Origin: CBDFNC01 sp965249895
GTDB taxonomy: Bacteria; Pseudomonadota; Gammaproteobacteria; Enterobacterales; CBDFNC01
NCBI GenBank assembly: GCA_965249895.1
Contig: CBDFNC010000004.1
Span: 1-64,000 of the forward strand
Length of the DNA: 64,000 nt
Direction: 5' to 3'
The notes under the pieces were generated by a model, which saw nothing but the letters and a program-made list of their open reading frames with translations, ran no database searches and was not told where the DNA came from. The position numbers were made by a program, and so were the translations under genes. Of this stretch, positions 1 through 6,479 are shown in pieces (position 1 is the first letter of the stretch; each line of letters starts with the position of its first letter).

Positions 1-1
1 T

Positions 2-355
2 GGTGATGGTAGTGGTGATCCAAATGTCGGCGGGTGGAGTGCTATTGACACATCACAAATTGATTTTGTTGCCTATTTTGATACTACTCAAGTTGAAACA
101 GAAATCACTGATTTACAAGCTCAGATTAAAGAAGCATCTGCTAGTTTTGGCGCTAAATTGTCAAGCAAGTTGTCGTTCACAGCGGGTGGAGGTGGTGCGC
201 TTCCATGTTACGAGCCATTCACCATTAGTCTGGGTGGTTTCACAACAACTAAACAAGTTTGCTTAACAGAATACGCTGGTCCACTTTCAACCATATCTGC
301 TGCGTTTTTATTAGCGTTCACTATCTTTTGTTTACTGTATATATTCAGGGGGTAA
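2..355 (+). CDS. Phage adsorption protein (pIII-like), 3' fragment cut by the window
   Basis: Only the last 117 codons are visible. They are identical to the C-terminus of the full gene at 6480-7826. The fragment starts in the glycine/aspartate-rich linker and ends with a roughly 20-residue hydrophobic segment (LSTISAAFLLAFTIFCLLY) followed by IFRG, the expected C-terminal membrane anchor of a pIII-type minor coat protein. The stop codon is 2 nt before the pVI-like start. Nothing suggests it is broken; the rest lies upstream of the window. Confidence 0.85.
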   Translation, partial: GDGSGDPNVGGWSAIDTSQIDFVAYFDTTQVETEITDLQAQIKEASASFGAKLSSKLSFTAGGGGALPCYEPFTISLGGFTTTKQVCLTEYAGPLSTISAAFLLAFTIFCLLYIFRG

Positions 356-357
356 TC

Positions 358-711
358 ATGGAGTGGGTAACAACAATATGGGATTCATATATAACGTTTT
401 TAGACTTCCTTGTTTTTTACGTGGTTAACTTTTTCGAATTCTTTGATGATGGTGTGCGACTTATAATGCGTCAATTAGCTAAGGCGACCATGTGGATTTC
501 ATACCAGGCCATACTTGCAGCTGGGGAATTAGTTGACGAGCTATTAGCTAACTTCGATATATCGTCACATATGCAATCTGGATGGAATGCAATACCGGAT
601 AGGGAGCGACAGCTATTAGCGTTCTTTAGATTGCCAGAGATAGTCAATATGCTATTCAGCGCTGTATCTACCAAGTTCGCGTTGCAGTTTATGCCGTTCG
701 GTGGTCGCTAA
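358..711 (+). CDS. pVI-like minor coat protein (DUF2523-like), upstream copy
   Basis: A 117-residue membrane protein encoded between the adsorption-protein and Zot genes, the position of gene VI in filamentous phages. It has an N-terminal hydrophobic segment (FLDFLVFYVVNFFEFF), a central amphipathic part and a C-terminal hydrophobic segment ending in FMPFGGR. Proteins of this size and place are usually DUF2523/pVI family and cap the virion end that leaves the cell last. Start ATG 358 lies 2 nt after the previous stop, behind a GGGGG run. Its stop overlaps the Zot start (TAATG). It is identical in protein to the copy at 7829. Confidence 0.75.
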   Translation: MEWVTTIWDSYITFLDFLVFYVVNFFEFFDDGVRLIMRQLAKATMWISYQAILAAGELVDELLANFDISSHMQSGWNAIPDRERQLLAFFRLPEIVNMLFSAVSTKFALQFMPFGGR

Positions 712-1982
712 TGTCTATTAAAATATATTGGGGAGCCAACGGCTCATATAAATCAGCCAGCGCAGTTGAATACGATATTATCCCCGAGTTATTGCGTCCA
801 GTTTTAGAAATGAAACAGGAAGACGGGACCATAACAATCAGGCCAGCGGGCAGGGTAGTTGTTACTAATATCAGGGGTTGCACACTCGAACGCGTGATGG
901 AGCAATACCCAGACGTGCCGGATACCTCAGAGATTATTTATTTGGATACCAGCAAAGCCGGAACCATGGATAAATTGCAAACGTGGTTTCGTTGGGTTCC
1001 GGACGGTGCATTAATTGTTTTAGATGAAGTTCAGTTAATTCATAGGAAAGCGTGGCGTGAAAAGGATTTAGAAAAGTTTACTTTAGAGGTTGATGATAAT
1101 GGTGTTAAACGTAAAGCCACGTTTGAAGAAGCTGAACAACTCGGTAAACCACATGACATGCTTGACGCATTTACACGCCATCGACATTTTAATTGGGATT
1201 TAGTGCTAACCACACCCAATATCAAATATATCAGGGAAGATATTAGAAATACATGTGAGGTTGCGTACAGGCAAGCTAATGGCGCGTTAATAGGGTTTAA
1301 CGGTAAATTTAAAAGGAGCATGCATGATGCGTCAGAAAATAAACCATCCAGCGGTTCGTTGGTTCAGACTCTATCGATTAAAAAGAAAACGTTTAAATGC
1401 TATCAGTCCACTAAAACAGGCATTGTCCAGGATACCAGAGCCGGTACAAACGTGTTTAAGTCGCCTAGGCTTCTTCTGGCGTTGGCATGTTCAGCCGGAG
1501 CTATTATCTATTCCGTCAGTTCTGGGGGTCTTGATTACTTCTTTGAAGACCACAGCCAAAAGCTTGTTGATGCTACTGCTCAAGCCGGCTCTTTTCCTGA
1601 TCAAGAAAGCATGGCTAATAGTGAAGTGGTTCAGCCTGGCGATTCTGTCGAAACTATTAATGTTAATCATAATTTACCTGCTGTTTCGACAGCTTTTTTT
1701 ACTGCTGTAGAGCCACTCGCCGGTTACGAACTTCGACTGTCATATTATCGTGATGGCTTGTTTAACGTTTACCAGGTAGAAGCAAATAACAAATCGGGCT
1801 GGTTTGTTACGCCACTGGAAGATTTACGAGTAATGGGTTACCAGGTTAAAATTATCTCTGAATGCATGGCTGTAATTGTTTGGCAAAAACAGACTCGGGC
1901 GATACCTTGTTTGAATGAATATCCAGTCCAAACACCGGATGAACCAGCACCACAGGAAGACCTGTTATTAGCCTCCGAATAG
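711..1982 (+). CDS. zot: Zot-like phage assembly ATPase (pI family), upstream copy
   Basis: A 423-residue Zonula-occludens-toxin family protein, the inovirus pI morphogenesis ATPase that drives virion extrusion through the inner membrane. A Walker A-like loop GANGSYKS is at residues 8-15 and a Walker B segment LIVLDE at 101-106. One membrane span (LLLALACSAGAIIYSVS) lies near 254-270. The cytoplasmic ATPase half is therefore followed by a periplasmic tail of about 150 residues. The start overlaps the pVI-like stop. Protein sequence is identical to the copy at 8182. Whether the tail has any toxin-like activity, as claimed for Vibrio cholerae Zot, cannot be judged here. Confidence 0.92.
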   Translation: MSIKIYWGANGSYKSASAVEYDIIPELLRPVLEMKQEDGTITIRPAGRVVVTNIRGCTLERVMEQYPDVPDTSEIIYLDTSKAGTMDKLQTWFRWVPDGALIVLDEVQLIHRKAWREKDLEKFTLEVDDNGVKRKATFEEAEQLGKPHDMLDAFTRHRHFNWDLVLTTPNIKYIREDIRNTCEVAYRQANGALIGFNGKFKRSMHDASENKPSSGSLVQTLSIKKKTFKCYQSTKTGIVQDTRAGTNVFKSPRLLLALACSAGAIIYSVSSGGLDYFFEDHSQKLVDATAQAGSFPDQESMANSEVVQPGDSVETINVNHNLPAVSTAFFTAVEPLAGYELRLSYYRDGLFNVYQVEANNKSGWFVTPLEDLRVMGYQVKIISECMAVIVWQKQTRAIPCLNEYPVQTPDEPAPQEDLLLASE

Positions 1983-2320
1983 CGGCGCAGTAAGGGACGC
2001 CGCGTTAGCAAGGAACGGCTGCAAAGCTAAGAGGCAATTAAAACGTACCCGAATAATACCACTCAGTCATCAATATAATCGGGTACGAAATATAATCAAT
2101 AAAGATACTCGGGTATCAATATTCGCTGGTTTTTTATACAAGGCATCCATGGAATTTATGGCTTGGTATCAAATAGTGAGTGCCGGAACCTGCAATTGTT
2201 TATCGGATTGGAAATCCCTTTTCCTTTCTTGCTAAACCTGGCCAATGGATCAGCGAAGACATAATCAAAATGCGCTGACACCCATGGAACACAAAGCGTC
2301 ACTTATCAAAGGAGATTGAA
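1983..2320. other. Phage intergenic region with nested inverted repeats (possible origin region)
   Basis: These 338 bp lie between zot and the 51-residue gene and recur at 9454-9791. A perfect 9-bp inverted pair, CGTACCCGA at 2044-2052 and TCGGGTACG at 2079-2087, is followed by a small palindrome GATAC-TCGG-GTATC at 2104-2117, so the CGGGTA core appears repeatedly. Filamentous phages keep replication origins and packaging hairpins in their main intergenic region, so this is the best candidate. I cannot identify the nick site. No convincing coding sequence is seen. Confidence 0.5.
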
Positions 2321-2476
2321 ATGGAAAAGGTTAAACTCATAAAGCAAAAGGTTTGTTGTGTAGTGCTGGCAAATTATTTTTACCAGTGCGCTAAATTAGG
2401 TTCCAGCTCAGAGCGAGCCGTGATAATAGGTAAACCATTACTGGATACTGTAAAACGCGTCCTGAGAAGCCCTTAG
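2321..2476 (+). CDS. Unknown 51-residue phage protein next to the attachment site (upstream copy)
   Basis: An ATG with a strong ribosome-binding site (AAAGGAG, 7 nt upstream) opens a 51-codon frame ending 5 nt before the attachment site. The product is basic with a short cysteine-containing hydrophobic stretch (VCCVVLANYF) and no family I recognise. The good start signal, the position after zot and its presence in both copies support a real gene. CTXphi satellites carry a small antirepressor gene near this end, but I see no similarity that would justify that name. Confidence 0.55.
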   Translation: MEKVKLIKQKVCCVVLANYFYQCAKLGSSSERAVIIGKPLLDTVKRVLRSP

Positions 2477-2481
2477 ACCTG

Positions 2482-2631
2482 ACTGCGCATAATTCAAAGT
2501 TGATGTTAATGAACGTAGCAGCGCGGATACTGGCGAAGCCACCCGCGTAGAGTAGTGAGGCGATACGCAGCTCGATACAATATCGCAGATATCGAGCCTA
2601 GTATTTAGACATAACTTACATTGTGCGGATT
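2482..2631. other. Prophage junction attL/attR hybrid and attP stem region (attP1 and inverted attP2)
   Basis: attP1 (2482-2510) reads XerC arm ACTGCGCATAA, central TTCAAAG, and a degenerate XerD-like arm TTGATGTTAAT. On the opposite strand, 2603-2631 reads TCCGCACAA, TGTAAG, TTATGTCTAAAT, an imperfect dif-like site in inverted orientation. About 92 nt separate the two. If single-stranded DNA folds, the sites pair with bulges and form a dif-like duplex. CTXphi attP works this way (attP1 and attP2 about 90 nt apart). A smaller inverted repeat, GCTCGATA/TATCGAGC, sits at 2570-2597 inside the loop. Confidence 0.8.
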
Positions 2632-2673
2632 TGACCACTTGCTTGTCGAAATCTTTCATTCAGGTGAAAGGGC

Positions 2674-3009
2674 TTAGGCAAATTTCTTTTTTAAACTTGA
2701 GCTTAGTGATAGCGCTTTTATTACATTCATTGCCGTTTCTAGGTCTTCGTTTTCAATTGTATTTAGTTCAGCCATTATGGTTGCTTGTTTAGTACCTTCT
2801 TCTGGTTCTGTTTCTCCGATTAAGAGCCATATCACATTTTTACCGGTTGCTTTGGCGATATTTTTGACAATATTGACACTTGGCTCTGTCTCTCCTGATG
2901 CATATCTCTTTAGTGTTCTTTCATTTATATTTGTTGCTTTGCTGACTTCTGAATATCCGTAAGTACTTGTTATGGCTACTTTTAACCTTTCCTTTAGATC
3001 GTCCATCAT
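2674..3009 (-). CDS. XRE-family phage repressor (RstR-like role)
   Basis: A 111-residue protein with an N-terminal helix-turn-helix of the Cro/CI (XRE) type, approximately residues 5-60: SEVSKATNINERTLKRYASGETEPS fits the recognition-helix region and IAKATGKNVIWLL the end of the domain. It is transcribed away from the replication genes. The gap between them contains an 18-bp palindrome (3128-3145), so it probably represses the rightward phage promoter as RstR does in CTXphi. Two adjacent ATG codons (3009 and 3006) could start it. A TATAAT at 3054-3059 on its strand is a likely -10. Confidence 0.82.
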   Translation of the reverse strand: MMDDLKERLKVAITSTYGYSEVSKATNINERTLKRYASGETEPSVNIVKNIAKATGKNVIWLLIGETEPEEGTKQATIMAELNTIENEDLETAMNVIKALSLSSSLKKKFA

Positions 3010-3053
3010 TCTTAGCCTTTACTGGTGTGCATATTGCTATTTTACCACATGGT

Positions 3054-3145
3054 ATTATAGCGATATCAAAAAAGGACGTGTATGGCATCTTGACATGACA
3101 TATATGTGCATCTAGGATTATCCAAAGTGTCACTTGATAGTGACA
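3054..3145. promoter_or_regulatory. Divergent phage control region: rightward promoter plus operator palindrome
   Basis: Rightward, TTGACA at 3090-3095 and TAGGAT at 3113-3118 are exactly 17 bp apart, a good sigma70 promoter for the replication and structural genes. Just past its predicted start lies TGTCACT-TGAT-AGTGACA (3128-3145), a perfect 7+4+7 palindrome suited to a dimeric XRE repressor. Leftward, TATAAT at 3059-3054 is a plausible -10 for the repressor gene with a poor -35. A second TTGACA at 3156-3161 follows. Repressor binding at the palindrome is inferred from position and symmetry only. Confidence 0.65.
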
Positions 3146-3182
3146 TAAATAACACTTGACATGCTTTCAGAGGGATTTGGAT

Positions 3183-3362
3183 ATGAAGTTTACTAATAGT
3201 CAGAAAAGACGTCTTTCAGTCCTTCAGGTTAAAGCTAGAAACCTTGGTCGTGAGATTGATGTTGGTGTTACAGCCATCTTTATCAAAAATCCCTCTGCTG
3301 GCTCTTTCTATCCGTGTGACTCACTTACTCATGTCGCTTCTGTTCTGAGGGGGATTAAGTGA
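3183..3362 (+). CDS. Small phage protein, 59 residues, unknown
   Basis: First gene of the rightward phage operon. I place the start at ATG 3183, behind AGAGGG about 8 nt upstream, rather than at an earlier in-frame codon at 3156 that falls in the promoter area. The protein is basic at its N-terminus (KFTNSQKRRLSVLQVKARN) and contains no cysteine cluster or membrane span except one Cys near its end. No family recognised. Its stop overlaps the next start by 1 nt (TGATG), so the genes are probably translationally coupled. Confidence 0.6.
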   Translation: MKFTNSQKRRLSVLQVKARNLGREIDVGVTAIFIKNPSAGSFYPCDSLTHVASVLRGIK

Positions 3363-3565
3363 TGGAAGCTTATATTCGTAAACGTTTTAACAAGCTGTTG
3401 GCTGATTATTGCGCCTCTTTAGATTTGTCAGAGCGTGCACATATTTGGGGCCGCATGTGTGAGCTGAATGAACTTGCTGTTGAGCTGAATTTGGAATCTG
3501 TGACTGATGAAATTAACGCTCGTCTTGATGAAGAGTTGGCAAAGCCTGTCGGCGGTGACAAGTGA
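3362..3565 (+). CDS. Small phage protein, 67 residues, unknown
   Basis: Encoded between the 59-residue gene and the replication gene, overlapping both (TGATG upstream, GTGA downstream), which marks a tight operon. The ATG at 3362 follows GAGGGGG. The protein looks helical and acidic at the C-terminus (VTDEINARLDEELAK). No recognised domain. Position next to the initiator suggests a replication accessory or regulator, without direct evidence. Confidence 0.6.
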   Translation: MEAYIRKRFNKLLADYCASLDLSERAHIWGRMCELNELAVELNLESVTDEINARLDEELAKPVGGDK

Positions 3566-5526
3566 TTGCTGTTCATAGTGATGCTCAACAGGGCCAGCCA
3601 GCCATTGAAATCAAGGTAGGTAAGTTTCACGCTGCTTTAGTTGATGGCAAGTGGTTAACCGATGCTGAACCTAAGCGGGTTAAGGTTGCCGAATCTTTCG
3701 TGATGAAATTCGGTGAGCATGAAAAGAAGTACATTGATAAAACAGCACAGGGTAATCGTGATGCTCCGCACTGTGTTGTTTCCGACCAAATCCTAAAAGA
3801 GTTCAAGCCTGCCACTGGCACTCTGTCTAAGTCAGATCAGGATTTCCTTGGTTTTTCCTGTCGTCGTTTCGGTGCATTTGGCGCAACAATGGCCCGTGCT
3901 TACTGCAATCTTCACGAAACATTAGGCCGTGAATCTGCGTTAAAGCTGTTTGCTGAGGCGGATGCTTTATTGAAAACCGGCGGTGTTACTTACACAACCA
4001 GTGATGCTCGTCTCAAAGAAATAGCAGTTGAATTTGTTACTGATATCAATTCTCGTTTTTCTGGCCTTGATGATTTCGAGTTTTTGTTAAGCGCACTTAA
4101 TGAAACCCAGGAGCAGCTTGGCTTTGTGATAGATGACGACTTCATTGATTCGTTTAAAAAGCGTTTTGGCAAAGATACGTATCGGGGGCCGTTGTTATCC
4201 CGTGTTCGCTGTGAGTCCTGGATTTTAAGCAGGCTAAAAAAAGTAGCTTCTTTGCGTATTCAGCAAGCAGCTAGATTGCTTCGGATTATGGGTAAAGGCT
4301 GGCAACCCTACAGTCCTGAGTTCTTGAATCAGCGTTTTGATTACCGTGACAGTATCACGGCTTCCTTTCTGGAAACGTACGGCATTTATGATTCAAATGG
4401 CGAGCTGGTTAGCACGCTGGAAGATGCCGCTAAATCCAATGTTTCCAATCCTGATATTCGGGTTGCTGAAATGTACTGTAGGGCAAAGGGAACTTCTGAA
4501 TTAGCCAAGCAGCTAAATTTGCCCGCGTTCGCCTGCATCTTAACTTGCCCGAGTCGCTTTCATGCAACAACTGGTAACGGTAAAAATACAAATCCCAAAT
4601 GGTTAAAGGCGGGCAAGCCTGATGTTCCTGCTTCTCATGCTTACCTGGTTAATGTGTTTACGGCCATCCGTAAAGACCTTGATAAGCGTGGCATTAAGTT
4701 TTTCGGAATGCGTACTTCTGAGCCTCATGCTGATGGTTGTGAGCATTGGAATCTGTTGGTTTATGCAGCTCCTGAGAATATCGAGATCATTAAAACGGTA
4801 ATCCGTAATCATGCTCTGGCAGATTCACCGGACGAGCGGGGCGCTCAAGAACGCCGCTGTAGAATTTCAGATATTGACTACACAAAGGGCGATGGCTTCT
4901 CATATTTTATCAAGTACATCACTAAAAACATCGGCAACCCAGAGCAAAAAGGCATTGCCGATTTAAAAGATAAAAACTCGTCTAAGACCTTCGCCCAGGC
5001 TGTGCGTTCTATTAAAACGTGGTCCCGCTCAAGCGGTATCCGGATGTTTCAATTCTTTGGCCTGCCTTCGGTCACTGCATGGCGCCAGCTGCGTAAATTC
5101 AGGGCGCCCTTTGCTGCTGATGATATGCGCCTTTCAAAAATGGATGATGAACAAAAAGCCACTCTTGAGGGTTGCCGTGCTGCTGCTGATTCGGCTGATT
5201 GGGCGGCTTATGTGTTGTTGAATGGCGGTGTGATGCAGGGTTCAAAGCGTCCCATTCGCCCGATGTATGCACCGGTTATGCAAGACGATAAAGCCAAGTT
5301 AAATCGTTACGGTGAGATTGCCTCACAGATTTGTTTTGGCATCGAAGTTAACGGCCATCCGTTAATTACCAAGTTTCAAAACTACGAGCTGAAAATGATG
5401 ACACAAGCAGAAAGAGACGCACTCGTGCAAGCCAATGTAACTGAACTCGATGACCCCGAAGATTTATATATTTTCGATGAGTCAGATTTTGAAAATGCTC
5501 AATTGGAGGATAGCGAGGGCCCTTGA
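3562..5526 (+). CDS. Phage replication initiator, P2 GpA-type HUH endonuclease
   Basis: A 654-residue rolling-circle initiator. The HUH motif reads EPHADGCEHWNLLVYA with metal-binding His389 and His395, the form EPHxDGxxHW seen in the phage GpA family (PF05840). Two tyrosines, Y448 and Y452, occur in SYFIKYITKN with the three-residue spacing of the paired active-site tyrosines of P2 GpA. It should nick the plus-strand origin and religate the displaced strand. The start is GTG 3562, overlapping the previous stop (GTGA). Filamentous phages of the Ff and CTX types use other initiator families, so this is a notable Rep type. A GAGGGC/GCCCTC hairpin spans its stop codon (5515-5536). Confidence 0.9.
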   Translation: MIAVHSDAQQGQPAIEIKVGKFHAALVDGKWLTDAEPKRVKVAESFVMKFGEHEKKYIDKTAQGNRDAPHCVVSDQILKEFKPATGTLSKSDQDFLGFSCRRFGAFGATMARAYCNLHETLGRESALKLFAEADALLKTGGVTYTTSDARLKEIAVEFVTDINSRFSGLDDFEFLLSALNETQEQLGFVIDDDFIDSFKKRFGKDTYRGPLLSRVRCESWILSRLKKVASLRIQQAARLLRIMGKGWQPYSPEFLNQRFDYRDSITASFLETYGIYDSNGELVSTLEDAAKSNVSNPDIRVAEMYCRAKGTSELAKQLNLPAFACILTCPSRFHATTGNGKNTNPKWLKAGKPDVPASHAYLVNVFTAIRKDLDKRGIKFFGMRTSEPHADGCEHWNLLVYAAPENIEIIKTVIRNHALADSPDERGAQERRCRISDIDYTKGDGFSYFIKYITKNIGNPEQKGIADLKDKNSSKTFAQAVRSIKTWSRSSGIRMFQFFGLPSVTAWRQLRKFRAPFAADDMRLSKMDDEQKATLEGCRAAADSADWAAYVLLNGGVMQGSKRPIRPMYAPVMQDDKAKLNRYGEIASQICFGIEVNGHPLITKFQNYELKMMTQAERDALVQANVTELDDPEDLYIFDESDFENAQLEDSEGP

Positions 5527-5591
5527 TTTTGCCCTCCTAGGACTCGTGTAAATAACTGTCGCAGACGCCAAATATAGAAGGAATGAGAGAA

Positions 5592-5987
5592 ATGAGTATT
5601 AAGCAAGTGGACGGCTTTAAAACCGGAGCAATGTTATACGGATATTTTCGTAAAGTGTTTATAGCGAATGCGGAACGCATGGAATTAGGTGAAGACACCA
5701 AAGCTAAACATGCGTTGACCATTGCCACCTTTAACTTTGATAAGAAGGTGCAAGAGGAAGTTATTGAATACGTGAAAGTCACTTTATCCCCTGAGCAATA
5801 TACCCAGTGTAAGGGGTTGCTGGTTGCGTATGAGAATCAGCCGGTACAAATACCAGTTAAACCTGGAGCGTGGTCAACAGGTGGTAAAGAGGGTATCTGG
5901 TATCAACTTGCAGGCGATATACAACCTTTTGAGAGTAAAGGTTTTGTTAATAAAGGTAATAAGTCTTCCGGAATTACGGTGGCTTAA
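5592..5987 (+). CDS. Probable phage ssDNA-binding protein (gpV/RstB-like position)
   Basis: A 131-residue soluble protein directly downstream of the initiator, where inoviruses encode their ssDNA-binding protein. It has no signal peptide or membrane span, and an aromatic- and glycine-containing C-terminal half (KPGAWSTGGKEGIWYQLAG). I chose ATG 5592 over 5583 because GAAGGA at 5577-5582 is 9 nt from the former and abuts the latter. Sequence alone does not show an OB fold, so the role rests mainly on position and size. Confidence 0.55.
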   Translation: MSIKQVDGFKTGAMLYGYFRKVFIANAERMELGEDTKAKHALTIATFNFDKKVQEEVIEYVKVTLSPEQYTQCKGLLVAYENQPVQIPVKPGAWSTGGKEGIWYQLAGDIQPFESKGFVNKGNKSSGITVA

Positions 5988-5989
5988 TA

Positions 5990-6172
5990 ATGGATTGCTC
6001 CAACTTTACATCGGAGCAGTGTTCGGAGATTGCAGCCATGTTTGCATCTTCGGATATATGGACGTTTAACCCAGCGGCGAGCGACATTGCTTTGTATGGA
6101 ATGTTACAGATGTACGCGATTGGTTTAGGTGTTGGTTTAATAATATCAATAATTAGGAAATTACGAAAATGA
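5990..6172 (+). CDS. Small membrane protein, minor coat candidate (pVII/pIX-like role)
   Basis: A 60-residue protein starting 2 nt after the previous gene. Its C-terminal half is one hydrophobic segment (ALYGMLQMYAIGLGVGLIISII) followed by RKLRK, a positively charged tail typical of inovirus coat proteins whose C-terminus contacts DNA. The N-terminus contains two cysteines. Its stop overlaps the major-coat start (ATGA). Minor coat protein is likely but not proven. Confidence 0.65.
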   Translation: MDCSNFTSEQCSEIAAMFASSDIWTFNPAASDIALYGMLQMYAIGLGVGLIISIIRKLRK

Positions 6173-6396
6173 AAATATTCAGAGCGCTACAAAATAAAGT
6201 ATCTACTAAATACACTGCTGCGGGTATTGCCTTATTCGGTGCGGTTAATGCAAATGCGGCTGTTGATGTTGCCGGTGTAAATACAGCTATTGGAACTGCT
6301 GAGACATCGACTCACAGCGTTGGTACAACGATTATTGGTGTTATTGCTGGCTTGGCGGTGGTGACTATCATCATCGGCCTAGTGCGTAAGCTATAA
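6169..6396 (+). CDS. Major coat protein (pVIII-like)
   Basis: A 75-residue precursor. The basic N-terminus and hydrophobic segment ending AVNANA form a signal peptide of about 30 residues, with cleavage predicted before AVDVAG. The mature protein of about 45 residues has a short polar N-terminus, one membrane-spanning helix (VGTTIIGVIAGLAVVTIIIGLV) and a basic end (RKL). This is the standard layout of filamentous phage major coat proteins. The start overlaps the previous stop. A hairpin followed by a T-run lies about 100 nt downstream and could boost coat expression relative to later genes. Confidence 0.85.
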   Translation: MKIFRALQNKVSTKYTAAGIALFGAVNANAAVDVAGVNTAIGTAETSTHSVGTTIIGVIAGLAVVTIIIGLVRKL

Positions 6397-6397
6397 C

Positions 6398-6472
6398 ATG
6401 CTTTCCCTTATTTATGGGGCGTTGTTGGGCATTGCATTTATTTTGGGTGTCCACACTGCAAATATTTGGTAG
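6398..6472 (+). CDS. 24-residue hydrophobic phage protein (pIX/pVII-like candidate)
   Basis: A very short frame begins 1 nt after the major-coat stop and ends 7 nt before the adsorption-protein start. Its product is almost entirely one hydrophobic helix (LIYGALLGIAFILGV) with a short polar end. Ff phages encode two coat proteins of 32-33 residues of this kind. Its placement between two coat genes with no room for anything else supports translation. The upstream Shine-Dalgarno sequence is weak, so coupling to the coat gene would be needed. Confidence 0.5.
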   Translation: MLSLIYGALLGIAFILGVHTANIW

Positions 6473-6479
6473 TGATACT

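Larger units (their letters stand above)
1..2481 (+). mobile_element. Inovirus prophage, upstream copy (partial, right part only)
   Basis: This stretch repeats 7472-9952 with a constant offset of 7471 bp. It holds the 3' end of the adsorption-protein gene, the pVI-like gene, the Zot-like gene, the intergenic hairpins and the 51-residue gene. By eye I found one difference between the copies: G at 363 versus A at 7834, a silent GAG/GAA change in the second codon of the pVI-like gene. The copy ends at the hybrid attachment site beginning at 2482. Its left part lies outside the window. Confidence 0.93.

Noticed and set aside
1324..1710. 128-codon frame inside zot (and its copy at 8795), with hydrophobic and basic segments
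   Set aside because: It is in another frame of a well-supported ATPase gene and has no independent start context. Hydrophobicity follows from the zot membrane-span codons.
2438..2659. 73-codon minus-strand frame across the phage attachment site
   Set aside because: It spans attP1, the loop and attP2, has no ribosome-binding site, and would be split in the integrated form; the region is better explained as a recombination site.
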